A stretch of 64,000 nucleotides of DNA from Rathayibacter sp. Leaf185 (GCF_001423885.1 NZ_LMPP01000005.1:992-64991), one strand, 5' to 3'; positions 25,793 to 34,352 are shown, numbered from the stretch's first letter. The notes: a model not told the origin generated them from the letters alone. Translations and numbers: made by a program.

Positions 25793-26839
25793 TCACTTCT
25801 CCTCGGCGCCCGAGCGGGGCGCGTCGGTGTCGGACACCACCTCGGGGTGGCCGTCGTGCATCTCGATGTGGCTGTGCTCGCGGCGCATCTTGAGCAGGCT
25901 CGCCACTGTCGCGACCGTCATGCTGACGACGATCACGGCGAGCGAGGTCCAGGTGTCGATGTCCCAGACGGGGACGGGCTCGCCTCCGTTGATGAAGGGC
26001 AGGTCGTTCTCGTGCAGGGCGTGCAGCACGAGCTTCACGCCGATGAAGGCGAGGATGAAGGCGATGCCGTACTTGAGGTACTCGAGCTTGTCGATCAGAC
26101 CGCCCAGGAGGAAGTAGAGCTGACGCAGCCCCATCAGAGCGAAGATGTTCGCGGTGAAGACGATGAACGGGCTCTCGGTGATGCCGAAGATCGCCGGGAT
26201 CGAGTCGAGCGCGAACAGCAGGTCGGTCGAGCCGATCGCCAGGAACACGATGAGCATCGGCGTGAAATGGCGCGTGCCGTCGATGGTGGTGCGGATCTTC
26301 GAGCCGTCGAACTCGTCCGAGATCTTCACCCGGCGGCGCAGGAGGCGGATCAGCAGATTGTCGGTGCCCTCGCTGTCGTCCTCCTTGCCGAAGGCCTGGT
26401 TGTAGGCCGTGTAGACCAGGAACGCGCCGAAGAGGTAGAAGATCCAGCTGAAGCTCTCGATGAGCTGGGCGCCGAGCAGGATGAAGACGCCGCGGAAGAT
26501 CAGCGCGATGATGATGCCCACCATCAGCACTTCCTGCTGGTACTTCGGCGGGACGGCGAAGCGCCCCATGATGATGACGAAGACGAACAGGTTGTCGATC
26601 GAGAGGCTGTACTCGGTCAGCCAGCCCGCGAGGAACTGCCCCGCCGTCTCGCCGTCGCCCAGCACCAGCATCGCCAGGGCGAACAGCAGCGCGAGGCTCA
26701 CGTAGAAGCCGACCCAGAGACCCGACTCCTTGAGGCTCGGCACGTGCGGACGCTTGTAGACCAGCAGGAGATCGGCGGCGAGGATCAGGCTCAGGACGAC
26801 GAAGGAGCCGACCACGAACCAGACGGGCAGATCGATCAT
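25793..26839 (-). CDS. TerC/Alx-family membrane protein, probable Mn2+ exporter
   Basis: A 348-residue protein with about nine membrane segments. The family signature is the pair of acidic membrane motifs EYSLSIDNLFVFVIIMGRF and LAIGSTDLLFALDSIPAIFG, whose aspartates are thought to bind metal. A charged loop rich in Asp, Glu and Arg divides the halves, and a His-rich tail (REHSHIEMHDGH) may touch metal. A yybP-ykoY-type riboswitch in the leader supports manganese as the ligand and substrate. Bacterial TerC/Alx proteins have been linked to Mn2+ efflux and metalation of exported proteins. The older annotation, tellurium resistance, is not supported by context. Confidence 0.93.
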   Translation of the reverse strand: MIDLPVWFVVGSFVVLSLILAADLLLVYKRPHVPSLKESGLWVGFYVSLALLFALAMLVLGDGETAGQFLAGWLTEYSLSIDNLFVFVIIMGRFAVPPKYQQEVLMVGIIIALIFRGVFILLGAQLIESFSWIFYLFGAFLVYTAYNQAFGKEDDSEGTDNLLIRLLRRRVKISDEFDGSKIRTTIDGTRHFTPMLIVFLAIGSTDLLFALDSIPAIFGITESPFIVFTANIFALMGLRQLYFLLGGLIDKLEYLKYGIAFILAFIGVKLVLHALHENDLPFINGGEPVPVWDIDTWTSLAVIVVSMTVATVASLLKMRREHSHIEMHDGHPEVVSDTDAPRSGAEEK

Positions 26840-26865
26840 GGGAGGGGGCCTTTCGGGGTGGGTGG

Positions 26866-26996
26866 AGGTCCGACGGTCTCTCCCCGGGGCCCGGAGGGCG
26901 CAGCCCGACCGTGCGCCCGCCCCGCTCCCGGCATCGCGGCGGCGCGAGGCGTGCTGACGGGGGCGGGAAGGTCGGGATACTCCCCTTCGCGGATGC
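26866..26996 (-). promoter_or_regulatory. yybP-ykoY (manganese) riboswitch in the terC leader
   Basis: On the minus strand the conserved first loop GGGGAGTA (26978-26985) and the closing GAGAGACC (26875-26882) are separated by GC-rich hairpins, as in this riboswitch class. TCCG before the first loop and CGGA after the last can pair as the base stem. About 27 bases separate it from the terC ATG, with GAAAGG as a possible ribosome site. The class senses Mn2+ and turns on exporters. The middle stems are variable and were not folded. Confidence 0.75.
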
Positions 26997-26997
26997 G

Positions 26998-27003
26998 AGC
27001 CTA
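26998..27003 (-). promoter_or_regulatory. -10 box for the terC transcript
   Basis: Minus-strand TAGGCT lies about seven bases before the start of the riboswitch base stem, which places the transcription start just at the riboswitch. Confidence 0.5.
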
Positions 27004-27043
27004 GCGTCGATCCGGACCGTGCTGACGGACCGTGTTAACCGAC

Positions 27044-27071
27044 GAAAGCCCCCGGTGAACCGAGGGCTTTC
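27044..27071 (-). terminator. Terminator after tRNA-Glu
   Basis: GAAAGCCC and GGGCTTTC arms flank a 12-base loop that itself can pair (CGGT with ACCG). On the minus strand the stem is followed by GTCGGTTAACA. It lies 14 bases beyond the encoded CCA of the tRNA and upstream of the terC promoter. Confidence 0.7.
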
Positions 27072-27087
27072 AAGGGTGTTGCCGTGG

Positions 27088-27160
27088 TGACCCCAGCGGG
27101 ATTCGAACCCGCGTTACCGCCGTGAGAGGGCGACGTCCTAGGCCGCTAAACGATGGGGCC
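27088..27160 (-). tRNA. tRNA-Glu (CTC)
   Basis: On the minus strand a 73-base cloverleaf reads from GGCCCCA (acceptor) through D arm GTTT...GGAC, anticodon loop CTCTCAC with anticodon CTC (27124-27126), T arm with GGTTCGAATCC and acceptor strand TGGGGTC plus discriminator A. The CCA end is encoded (27085-27087). Acceptor pairing has one G-T wobble. Confidence 0.97.
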
Positions 27161-27190
27161 GCGTTTTTGCAACTCGAAGAGTGTTGCACA

Positions 27191-27214
27191 CCGATCTGCA
27201 CCGGTGCAAATCGG
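27191..27214. repeat. 24-base palindrome between tRNA-Glu and the metallohydrolase gene
   Basis: CCGAT, C, TGCACCGGTGCA, A, ATCGG: a perfect 12-base centre with matching five-base arms, broken by one mismatch on each side. Further TTGCA half-copies lie on both sides. It sits upstream of the tRNA promoter region and about 50 bases before the metallohydrolase start. It looks like an operator for a dimeric regulator. Confidence 0.5.
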
Positions 27215-27263
27215 CGGGGGCGAGCGCCTTGCACCGCGACTCCGGCCGCGCTTAGCTCGGGGC

Positions 27264-27902
27264 ATGCGACTGACCAAGCTCGAGCACTCCACCGTCCTCG
27301 TCGAGGAGGCGGGCGCCCGCCTCGTGATCGACCCCGGCTCCTTCACCCGCCCCGTCGACGGCACCGCCGACACGGTCGCGGTCGTCATCACGCACGAGCA
27401 TCCCGACCACTGGACCCCCGAGCAGCTGGAGCGGCTGCGGGGAGCGAACCCCTCCCTCCGGATCTTCGGGCCCGCTGGAGTCGCCGCGGCCGCCGAGGGA
27501 TTCGACGTCGAGACCGTCGCCGAGGGAGACCTGGTCGAGGTCGGCCCCTTCGAGCTGCGCTTCTTCGGCTCCCGGCACGCGGTCATCCACCGCTCGATCC
27601 CGGTGATCGACAACGTGGGCGTCCTCGTCGACGGGCGCTTCTACTACGCGGGCGACTCCTTCACCGTGCCTTCCGGGGTCGACGTCGAGGTTCTCGCCGC
27701 CCCCTCCGGCGCCCCGTGGATGAAGATCGCCGAGTCGATCGACTACGTGCTCGCGCTGGCGCCGCGGCACGCCTTCGCGACGCACGAGGCGGTGCTCTCG
27801 GAGGCCGGGCAGAAGCTCGGGCACGACCGCCTGGGCTGGGCGACCCAGGAGGGCGGCGGCGAGTACCACGCGCTCGCCTCCGGAGACACGCTGGAGGTCT
27901 AG
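27264..27902 (+). CDS. Metallo-beta-lactamase-fold hydrolase (UlaG-like)
   Basis: A 212-residue protein with the metal-binding HxHxDH-type motif VVITHEHPDHWTPEQL, a second site in FFGSRHAVIHRSIPV, and FYYAGDSFTVP carrying the bridging Asp. The overall size and the HSTVLVEEAGARLVIDPGSF start resemble the UlaG/L-ascorbate-6-P lactonase-like branch of the fold. The substrate is unknown. The weak -10 box TTAGCT lies six bases upstream of the ATG. Its end overlaps the convergent NUDIX gene by four bases. Confidence 0.9.
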   Translation: MRLTKLEHSTVLVEEAGARLVIDPGSFTRPVDGTADTVAVVITHEHPDHWTPEQLERLRGANPSLRIFGPAGVAAAAEGFDVETVAEGDLVEVGPFELRFFGSRHAVIHRSIPVIDNVGVLVDGRFYYAGDSFTVPSGVDVEVLAAPSGAPWMKIAESIDYVLALAPRHAFATHEAVLSEAGQKLGHDRLGWATQEGGGEYHALASGDTLEV

Positions 27903-28396
27903 CGACACCGCCAGCCGGGGGCGTCGGAGTGGACGACGTTCGCGAGGTCGGCGCCGAACTCGAAGCTCCAGCGGGCGGAGTCGCCCGCGACCAGCACTCC
28001 GGGGAGCCAGAATCGCGCGTCGTCCCACATCGCGGTGTAGGGGACCTCGGCGACCGGCACGAAACCGGCGTCGAGCTCGCTGGAGGCGACGACATCGCCC
28101 TCCCAGCGCCGGCAGACGAAGACGTGCGAGCGCTGGCTCCACGCCGGGCGGTGCGGGAAGCGGTAGTCGAGACGGCCGCGCGGCTCGAGATCGCGCGGAT
28201 CCGCCCGCAGCCCGACCTCCTCTGCGAGCTCGCGCACCGCCGCCTGCTCGGGTGACTCGCCGGGCTCGAGCTTGCCGCCGGGCGCGACGATCCGGCCCTC
28301 GCCGAGGCCGCGGCGCTTGCGGCCGAGCAGCACCTCGCCTCCGTCGACCGTCTCGCGGAGCACGTAGACGACGCACACCTCGGGCAGATCGGGCAC
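27899..28396 (-). CDS. NUDIX hydrolase, 8-oxo-dGTP diphosphatase-like
   Basis: A 165-residue protein with an intact Nudix box, GGKLEPGESPEQAAVRELAEEVGL read in two parts (GGKLEPGESP and RELAEEVGL). The preceding LLGRKRRGLGEGRIVAPGG resembles MTH1/MutT enzymes that clean oxidised nucleotides. GGAGG lies five bases before the GTG start. It is divergent from the M20 peptidase gene. Confidence 0.9.
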   Translation of the reverse strand: MPDLPEVCVVYVLRETVDGGEVLLGRKRRGLGEGRIVAPGGKLEPGESPEQAAVRELAEEVGLRADPRDLEPRGRLDYRFPHRPAWSQRSHVFVCRRWEGDVVASSELDAGFVPVAEVPYTAMWDDARFWLPGVLVAGDSARWSFEFGADLANVVHSDAPGWRCR

Positions 28397-28440
28397 GCGT
28401 ACCTCCGCTCGCCGCGGCAGGGGGCTCCGGACCGCCGTCG

Positions 28441-28447
28441 TAGGCTA
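28441..28447. promoter_or_regulatory. Overlapping divergent -10 boxes (M20 peptidase and NUDIX)
   Basis: TAGGCTA gives TAGGCT on the plus strand, six bases before the peptidase GTG (leaderless). It also gives TAGCCT on the minus strand, facing the NUDIX gene about 46 bases away. Confidence 0.5.
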
Positions 28448-28452
28448 GCCGG

Positions 28453-29805
28453 GTGACGACGACCGCGCTCGAGCGCTTCCAGGCCCTGCTGCGGGTCGAC
28501 ACGGTGTCGCACTCGGACGAGTCGAAGACCGACTGGAGTCGGTTCTACGTCTTCGTCGAGCTGCTCGAGCAGCTCTACCCGGCACTGCACACGGCGCTCG
28601 ACCGCGAGATCATCGCCGGGCACTCGGTCCTCTGGCACTGGAAGGGCGCCGAGGCCGGCGATCCCTCGGTGCTGATGGCGCACTACGACGTGGTCAGCGT
28701 GACGCCCGAGGACTGGTCGAGCGCCCCGTTCGCGGCCGACACGGTGCTGCGGCCCGACGGGCGGACCTCGGTCATCGGCCGGGGCGCCGTCGACGACAAG
28801 GGGTCGCTCGTGACGCTGCTCGAGGCGGTCGAGGCGGCGGTCCTGCGCGGCGAGCGGCCGCAGCGCGACGTCTACCTGGTCTCGACCCACAACGAGGAGA
28901 CGGCGGGCGACGGCGCACCCTCGGTCGTCTCCCTGCTGGCGGCCCGCGGGGTCCGGCCTCGCTTCGTGCTGGACGAGGGCGGGAACGTGCGACGCGGCAT
29001 CGTCCCCGGCGTGACGACTCCGATCGCCGTCGTCGGTGTGACCGAGCGCGGCATCATGAACCTCGAGCTCACCTGCCACGATGCAGGCGGACACGCCTCG
29101 GCTCCCCCTCCCCTGCCGGGCATGCTCGCGACGCAGCGCCTGGCCCGCGCGATCCACCGGCTCACCGAGAACCCGTTCCCCTCGACGCTCCCCGAGCCGA
29201 TCGCCGAACTGGTCAGGGCCGCCGCACCGCACGCCGACGCGGCGCACTCCGTCTGGTACGCGCACCCCCACGAGCACCCGGACGCCGTCATCGGCGCGCT
29301 CGCCTCGCACTCGAACCGCTCTGCGGCGATGCTCCGGACGACCGTCGCCGTGACCCAGCTGCGCGGGAGCACCGGAGCGAACGTGCTGGCCTCGACCGCG
29401 AGCGCCGTGGCGAACGTGCGCATCAACCCCGGCGGCACCGTCGCGGGGGTCGTCGAGCGCATCCGCTCCGTCATCGACGATCCAGAGGTCGAGATCGAGG
29501 TGCAGGTCGCGCACGAGCCCTCCCCCGTGTCGCCGACGGGCGAGCCCGGCGACGGCGGCCCCTACGACGTGCTGCAGCAGGTGGTGCACGAGGTGTTCCC
29601 GGAGGCGATCGTCGCCCCCTACGTGCAGACCGGCGGCAGCGACGCCCGCCACTTCCACGCCATCAGCGACGGCGTCTACCGCTTCATCCCGTTCGAGATC
29701 AGCCCGCAGCAGCAGCTCGGCATCCACGGAGCCGACGAGTCGATCGAGGTCGACCAGTTCGAGCGCGCGATCGTGTTCTACGCGGCGCTGCTCGCCCGGC
29801 TCTGA
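28453..29805 (+). CDS. M20-family zinc peptidase (carboxypeptidase S-like)
   Basis: A 450-residue protein with the two-metal site of the family: LMAHYDVVSVTP (His and Asp), GRGAVDDKGSLVTLLEA (bridging Asp), STHNEETAGDGA (catalytic Glu and ligand Glu) and a late GIHGADESIEVDQFERA (His). A dimerisation domain lies between (GVTERGIMNLELTCHDAGGH in part). It probably trims peptides or deacylates amino acids in the cytosol. The GTG start is supported by TAGGCT six bases upstream. Confidence 0.92.
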   Translation: MTTTALERFQALLRVDTVSHSDESKTDWSRFYVFVELLEQLYPALHTALDREIIAGHSVLWHWKGAEAGDPSVLMAHYDVVSVTPEDWSSAPFAADTVLRPDGRTSVIGRGAVDDKGSLVTLLEAVEAAVLRGERPQRDVYLVSTHNEETAGDGAPSVVSLLAARGVRPRFVLDEGGNVRRGIVPGVTTPIAVVGVTERGIMNLELTCHDAGGHASAPPPLPGMLATQRLARAIHRLTENPFPSTLPEPIAELVRAAAPHADAAHSVWYAHPHEHPDAVIGALASHSNRSAAMLRTTVAVTQLRGSTGANVLASTASAVANVRINPGGTVAGVVERIRSVIDDPEVEIEVQVAHEPSPVSPTGEPGDGGPYDVLQQVVHEVFPEAIVAPYVQTGGSDARHFHAISDGVYRFIPFEISPQQQLGIHGADESIEVDQFERAIVFYAALLARL

Positions 29806-30016
29806 GGCGCGCCGGCTCCGAGCGCTCTGGCGCGGGAACGCGTCCGATTCTGGGAAAAGCGTTCGATGACGCGCCGATTCGTGTTGGCCGCCCGTTCACC
29901 CCGGGATGATGGACTGGCGCTCGCGGGCATTCCCCTTGGATCCCGCGGAGAAGCTCCGCTAGTGTCGATGCTGAAACATCCGATTCAGCTCCCGCAGATC
30001 GTGAAACTCGAGGATC

Positions 30017-30964
30017 ATGACCGTCCGTCAGGCCGAGTACCCCCGGCCCAACCACTTCATCCTTCACCTCAGCGACACGCACTTCATCGCCGGAGACGGG
30101 GGCCTCTACGGCTCCGACGTCGACAGTGAGGCGCAGCTCCGCCGGCTGTTCGACGAGCTCGAGGAGTCGGGCGGCCGCCCCGAGGCGATCGTCATCACCG
30201 GCGACCTCGCCGACAAGGGCGAGCCGCAGGCCTACGCCAAGCTCCGCGCCGTCGTCGAGCCGGCCGCCGCGCGCCTCGGCGCCGAGGTCATCTGGGTGAT
30301 GGGCAACCACGACGATCGCGGAGCGTTCCGCTCGGGGCTGCTCGACCAGCTGCCGACCACGCAGCCGATCGACCGCGTGCACGACGTCAACGGGCTGCGG
30401 ATCATCGCGCTCGACTCGACGGTCCCCGGTGCGCACTACGGCGAGATCTCGGACGCCCAGCTCGACTGGCTCGCCGAGGAGCTCTCGAGCCCCGCGCCGC
30501 ACGGCACGATCCTGGCGCTGCACCACCCGCCGGTCCCCAGCGTCCTCGACCTGTCGGTGCTCGTCGAGCTCCGCGACCAGCCCGCGCTGGCCGAGGTGCT
30601 CGAGGGCTCGGACGTCCGCAGCATCATCGCCGGACACCTGCACTACTCCTCGACCGCGACCTTCGCCGGGATCCCCGTCTCGGTGGCGTCGGCGACCTGC
30701 TACACGCAGGACCTCAACGTCCCCGTCGGCGGGACGCGCGCCCGCAACGGCGCGCAGGCCTTCAACCTGATCCACGTGTACGACGGCACCGTGCTGCACT
30801 CGGTGGTGCCGATCGGGGTCTCGACCGAGGTCTCCTACGTGTCGGCGAACGAGACGCAGCGCATCCTCGCGGAGCACGGCGTCGAGATCGCGGCGGCCAC
30901 GGCCGCTCCGGTCGCCCGCGACGAGGCGCTCTACCCGCCGATCGCCGAGCCCGTCAGCGTGTAG
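30017..30964 (+). CDS. Metallophosphoesterase, CpdA-like
   Basis: A 315-residue calcineurin-like phosphodiesterase. All metal motifs are present in order: [35 protein letters not shown] and [14 protein letters not shown]. This layout is that of 3',5'-cAMP phosphodiesterases, but the nucleotide specificity is not proven. A -10-like TAGTGT lies about 57 bases upstream, and CGAGGA precedes the ATG. The 211 bases before the gene hold no other gene. Confidence 0.9.
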   Translation: MTVRQAEYPRPNHFILHLSDTHFIAGDGGLYGSDVDSEAQLRRLFDELEESGGRPEAIVITGDLADKGEPQAYAKLRAVVEPAAARLGAEVIWVMGNHDDRGAFRSGLLDQLPTTQPIDRVHDVNGLRIIALDSTVPGAHYGEISDAQLDWLAEELSSPAPHGTILALHHPPVPSVLDLSVLVELRDQPALAEVLEGSDVRSIIAGHLHYSSTATFAGIPVSVASATCYTQDLNVPVGGTRARNGAQAFNLIHVYDGTVLHSVVPIGVSTEVSYVSANETQRILAEHGVEIAAATAAPVARDEALYPPIAEPVSV

Positions 30965-30987
30965 CGCGTCGTGGGAGGGGCGCGGAG

Positions 30988-31167
30988 TCAGCGTCCCGGG
31001 CGACCTCCCGCGCGGTCCTTCGCGAACAGGTAGCCGGCGAAGGCGAGGGCCGAGCCGAGCGCGAGTCCCACACCGATCCCGGCTCCGACTCCGATGCCGG
31101 GGAAGACGAGCGAGCTCGCCACCCCGAGCAGCAGCCCGAGCACTCCCCCGACGACGGCCCAGACCAC
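30988..31167 (-). CDS. Tiny two-helix membrane protein coupled to the Stealth gene
   Basis: A 59-residue frame begins with a GTG just two bases after the stop of the Stealth gene. Two hydrophobic stretches (VVWAVVGGVLGLLLGVASSL, and GVGLALGSALAFAGYLFAK) are separated by a Gly-rich turn, with a basic tail (KDRAGGRPGR). No family is recognised. The spacing suggests reinitiation after the upstream stop, and a role at the same membrane site is a guess. Confidence 0.55.
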   Translation of the reverse strand: MVWAVVGGVLGLLLGVASSLVFPGIGVGAGIGVGLALGSALAFAGYLFAKDRAGGRPGR

Positions 31168-31169
31168 GG

Positions 31170-32714
31170 TCAGTCCTCGCGCTCCCACGGTGCCGGGATC
31201 GGGTAGTACTCCTCGAGGAACCCGATGACGGCCTTGGTGCGTGCCTCCGCCGAGATCTCGGGGAAGCTGCCGTCGTTGAGGCAGAAGAAGTCGACGCTGC
31301 GGTTCTTGAGCAGCTTCTTCATGTCCTTCAGCCCCTGCAGCATCGTCGTGTCGACGTACTTGACGGAGGCGTTCTCCTGCACCACGGCGCGGCCGGTCAT
31401 CAGCGCGTAGTAGTGGTAGAGCGAGTTGGTGACCGAGACGTCGCTGGAGGAGCGGAAGCGGCTCGCGGCGGTCGCGGTGAACTCCGGCTCGAACTCGGCC
31501 TCGAGCTCGGCCATGACCGTCTTGCGCAGCGGTGTGGCGGCGTGCTCGAGGTGACGCGTGGTCATCGCGCCGAAGCGCTCGCGGAGGAGCCGGCGGTTGA
31601 CGCGGGCGGCGTTCTCGAATCCGCTGCGCGCCGCGTTGGAGTCGCCCATGCCGATGCGGGTGGTCGCCTCGATGAACTTGGTGATGCCTCCGGGCGAGAA
31701 GAAGATCGACGGGTTCACGGGGCGCCCGAAGAACATGTCGTCGTTCGAGTAGAGGAAGTGCTCGGCGAGACCCGGGATCCGGTGCAGCTGGCTCTCGACG
31801 GCGTGCGAGTTGTGCGTCGGCAGCACCGACAGGTCGCGGAAGTGGTCCTCGCTGCGCACGAGCGTGACGTCGGGGTGGTCCTCGAGCCAGCGCGGTCTCG
31901 GCGAGTCGGTGACGATGAAGATGCGGCGGACCCACGGGGCGTACATGTAGACGCTGCGCAGCGCGTACTTGAGCTCGTCGATCTGGCGGAAGCGAGCGGG
32001 GGCGTCGTCGCCCTCGCCGACCACGTAGCTCGCCATGCGGGCGGCGCGGGCGCGCTGGAACTCGAGATCGGTGCCGTCCACCCACGAGAAGACCATGTCG
32101 ACGTCGAAGCGGATGTCGCTGACGAGGGGCTCGAACATGCCCTCGAAGGTCGGCCATGTGCGGCCGTAGAGCTCGACGTGCGCATCGATCGCCTCGGTGA
32201 CGGGCAGGCTGTTGCGCATCAGGGCGTTCTCGGCGGGAGTGATGATCTCCTCCTCGCCGACCTTCCAGAACTCCAGGCGCACCCCGCTGCGCGCGCCGTA
32301 GCGGAGCGAGCCGTTCGAGGAGACACGGGGGCGGAAGAGCGAGAACACGGCGGCGCGCGGGTACGGCGCGATCATCCCCTCGGCGAGCAGCTGCGGAGGG
32401 GTGCCCCGCTTGTCGAGGGTCTTCACGTAGAACGGCTCGGTCGCGAAGGCGCGCGCGAGCAGCGTGGCGAGCTCGGCGCCGAGCGAGCGGTCGATCGCCA
32501 GGAAGGGCGAGCCGTCGTTGCCGCGGATGAGGCGATAGGGGAACTCGGCCTCGTCCAGGACCTCGCCGAGGGCGATCAGATCCTCCGTCCACGCCGCGCG
32601 CGGGGTCGTACTCGAGTTCACCAGCGAGAACAGGCCGGCATGGACCACGACGTCGTCGCGGTCGAAGTGGCGCGGACGCAGGAGGGGTGAAGGCAGAGCA
32701 CGGACGGAAGGCAT
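31170..32714 (-). CDS. Stealth-family sugar-phosphate transferase
   Basis: A 514-residue protein with the Stealth regions: CR1 around FDVDMVFSWVDGTDLEFQ, CR2 in FRQIDELKYALRSVYMYAPW followed by VRRIFIVTD, CR3 in HFLYSNDDMFFGRPVNPSIFF, and a later NSLYHYYALMTGR block. Family members are hexose-1-phosphate transferases related to GNPTAB and make phosphodiester-linked surface glycans. No capsule cluster surrounds it here. TAATGT lies five bases before the ATG. Confidence 0.9.
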   Translation of the reverse strand: MPSVRALPSPLLRPRHFDRDDVVVHAGLFSLVNSSTTPRAAWTEDLIALGEVLDEAEFPYRLIRGNDGSPFLAIDRSLGAELATLLARAFATEPFYVKTLDKRGTPPQLLAEGMIAPYPRAAVFSLFRPRVSSNGSLRYGARSGVRLEFWKVGEEEIITPAENALMRNSLPVTEAIDAHVELYGRTWPTFEGMFEPLVSDIRFDVDMVFSWVDGTDLEFQRARAARMASYVVGEGDDAPARFRQIDELKYALRSVYMYAPWVRRIFIVTDSPRPRWLEDHPDVTLVRSEDHFRDLSVLPTHNSHAVESQLHRIPGLAEHFLYSNDDMFFGRPVNPSIFFSPGGITKFIEATTRIGMGDSNAARSGFENAARVNRRLLRERFGAMTTRHLEHAATPLRKTVMAELEAEFEPEFTATAASRFRSSSDVSVTNSLYHYYALMTGRAVVQENASVKYVDTTMLQGLKDMKKLLKNRSVDFFCLNDGSFPEISAEARTKAVIGFLEEYYPIPAPWERED

Positions 32715-32719
32715 GATTC

Positions 32720-32725
32720 ACATTA
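32720..32725 (-). promoter_or_regulatory. -10 box for the Stealth gene
   Basis: Minus-strand TAATGT is five bases before the ATG at 32714, so the leader is absent or a few bases long. Confidence 0.45.
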
Positions 32726-32760
32726 TCCGCCGCCGGGGTTTCTCCTGTGTCACCGGCGGT

Positions 32761-34287
32761 TCACCTTGACAGGGAGTGCAGGCGCGCGAGGGCCTCGTCG
32801 CCCCTGATCGAGGCCTCGTGCTCGAGCCGTCCCTGCTCCGCGAACACGACTCCGAGGACGAAGGCGGGCTCGCCGCGCTGCTCGGCCGACACGGCGTGGG
32901 CGAGCACGGTCTCGCGCAGCGCGGCGGCATTGCGCTCCTCACCGAGGGCGTCGGCGATCCGCTCGGCCGCCGACTCGAGGGCGCGGTGCCTCTTCTTCAC
33001 GGCCGACGGGACGACCGACGACCAGGCCTGCATCAGGTAGCGGAGGCGCTTCGCGGCCTTGCGGATCTCGTGGCGGGCGATGTCCGCCTCCTCCACCGGC
33101 GCGCTCCGCGCCCGCTCGAGCCTGCCCAGCTCCTTCTCGACCGAGCGGTCGATCAGCCTCGTGACCCCCGAGCCGGCGTGCTTCCTGAACGCAGGAGCCG
33201 CGAGGAGGGCGTCGAGAGAGGCGAGCAGCGCGAGGTAGCGGTCGTCGACGAGGGTCCGGGAGACGACAGCGAGAGCAGTGGCGTGCCTCTGCTCGCCCGC
33301 CTCGACGAGAGCGTCGATTCCGGAGGAGGCGCCCGGCGCCTGCGCGATCGCCGCGTCGACCGCGGAGTGCAGCCGCTCGGCGAGCACTTCCTCGTCGCGG
33401 GCGGCTCCGAGGATCTCCGCGAGCCTGCGGAGCTCGTCGCGGATCGGATCGGTCGCCTCGCGCTCGAGCACCGACCGGGACCCGGCGAGCACCGTGCGCA
33501 GGCGACGGGTGAGGACGCGCATCCGGTGCAGGGCGTCCTCGGTCTCGAGGCGCACGTGCGGATCGATCGCGCGGAGGTCGCGCAGCAGGAGGCGGATCGC
33601 GGCGAGCGCCGCCTCCCCTCCGGTGCTCGGGGAGGTGACGGGCTCCTCGAGGGGACCGCCCGTGGCGCGGGCGAGCTTCGAGGCGCTCTCGGCAGGACGG
33701 GCGCCGGCGTCGAGCAGTCGCTCCTCGATCGCGTCGAGCGCGGCCTCGCCCTCGGTGCCGCGAACATCGACCAGCTCGACCTCCCACTCGCGCCAGCGCC
33801 GCTCCTGGCCCGAGCGCGCATCGACCGCGATCACGAGATCGTCGGCGATCTCGGCGAGCAGGCGCCCGTCGGCGTCCACCGCGCGGGTGATCCCGCGTAC
33901 GGTCTCGAGGACGGCCAGCGTCTCGAGACGGGAGTGCGCGACGTGCGCGAGGACAGGCTCGCGCACGGCGTCCGGCACGGTGCGCGACTCGGTCAGCGGT
34001 ACGTGGATCTCGGTGCGCCCCGCGGATCCGGGGAGCTTCACGTGCCAGCCCTCGTCGGCTCCGCCCTCCCGGCGCCGGAGGGTGATCCGACCGCGGGAGA
34101 GCGCGCGGTCCGCGCTGTCGAAGTACTCGGCGCGGAGGGTCACCGGCTCCTCGCGGACCACGCTCGCCACGGCTCCCGCACCGACGAGCTCGGGCAGCTC
34201 GGCCTCGGCGTCGACGTCGTACTTGCGCTCGATCTCGGTCTGCACGCGGCGGGAGGGGCTCGTCTTCTTCGCTGAATGGCTGGCCAT
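32761..34287 (-). CDS. CYTH and CHAD domain protein
   Basis: A 508-residue protein. The N-terminal CYTH domain (about 15-205) has the ExExK signature TEIERKYDV and further basic and acidic strands (GRITLRRREGG, WHVKLPGSAG, WREWEVELVD) that bind triphosphates and two metals. The C-terminal CHAD domain (about 225-500) is helical with conserved His and Arg residues (VRLETEDALHRMRVLTRRLR, ARHEIRKAAKRLRYLMQAW split here), known to bind polyphosphate. It may be a triphosphatase targeted to polyphosphate granules. It is divergent from ptrB. Confidence 0.92.
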   Translation of the reverse strand: MASHSAKKTSPSRRVQTEIERKYDVDAEAELPELVGAGAVASVVREEPVTLRAEYFDSADRALSRGRITLRRREGGADEGWHVKLPGSAGRTEIHVPLTESRTVPDAVREPVLAHVAHSRLETLAVLETVRGITRAVDADGRLLAEIADDLVIAVDARSGQERRWREWEVELVDVRGTEGEAALDAIEERLLDAGARPAESASKLARATGGPLEEPVTSPSTGGEAALAAIRLLLRDLRAIDPHVRLETEDALHRMRVLTRRLRTVLAGSRSVLEREATDPIRDELRRLAEILGAARDEEVLAERLHSAVDAAIAQAPGASSGIDALVEAGEQRHATALAVVSRTLVDDRYLALLASLDALLAAPAFRKHAGSGVTRLIDRSVEKELGRLERARSAPVEEADIARHEIRKAAKRLRYLMQAWSSVVPSAVKKRHRALESAAERIADALGEERNAAALRETVLAHAVSAEQRGEPAFVLGVVFAEQGRLEHEASIRGDEALARLHSLSR

Positions 34288-34352
34288 GCTCCATTGTGCG
34301 CAGTCCGAGGCGTCCTCCCGCACCATCGCGAGCTCGTCCTGCGAGCGCCGCC

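Noticed and set aside
27085-27214. tRNA-Glu as an integration site of a mobile element
   Set aside because: No integrase and no direct repeat of the tRNA 3' end is seen nearby; both flanks are ordinary chromosomal genes.
30988-32721. 577-codon frame covering the Stealth gene
   Set aside because: Over most of its length it is an out-of-frame copy of the Stealth gene. Only its last 59 codons make a credible small membrane protein, reported separately.
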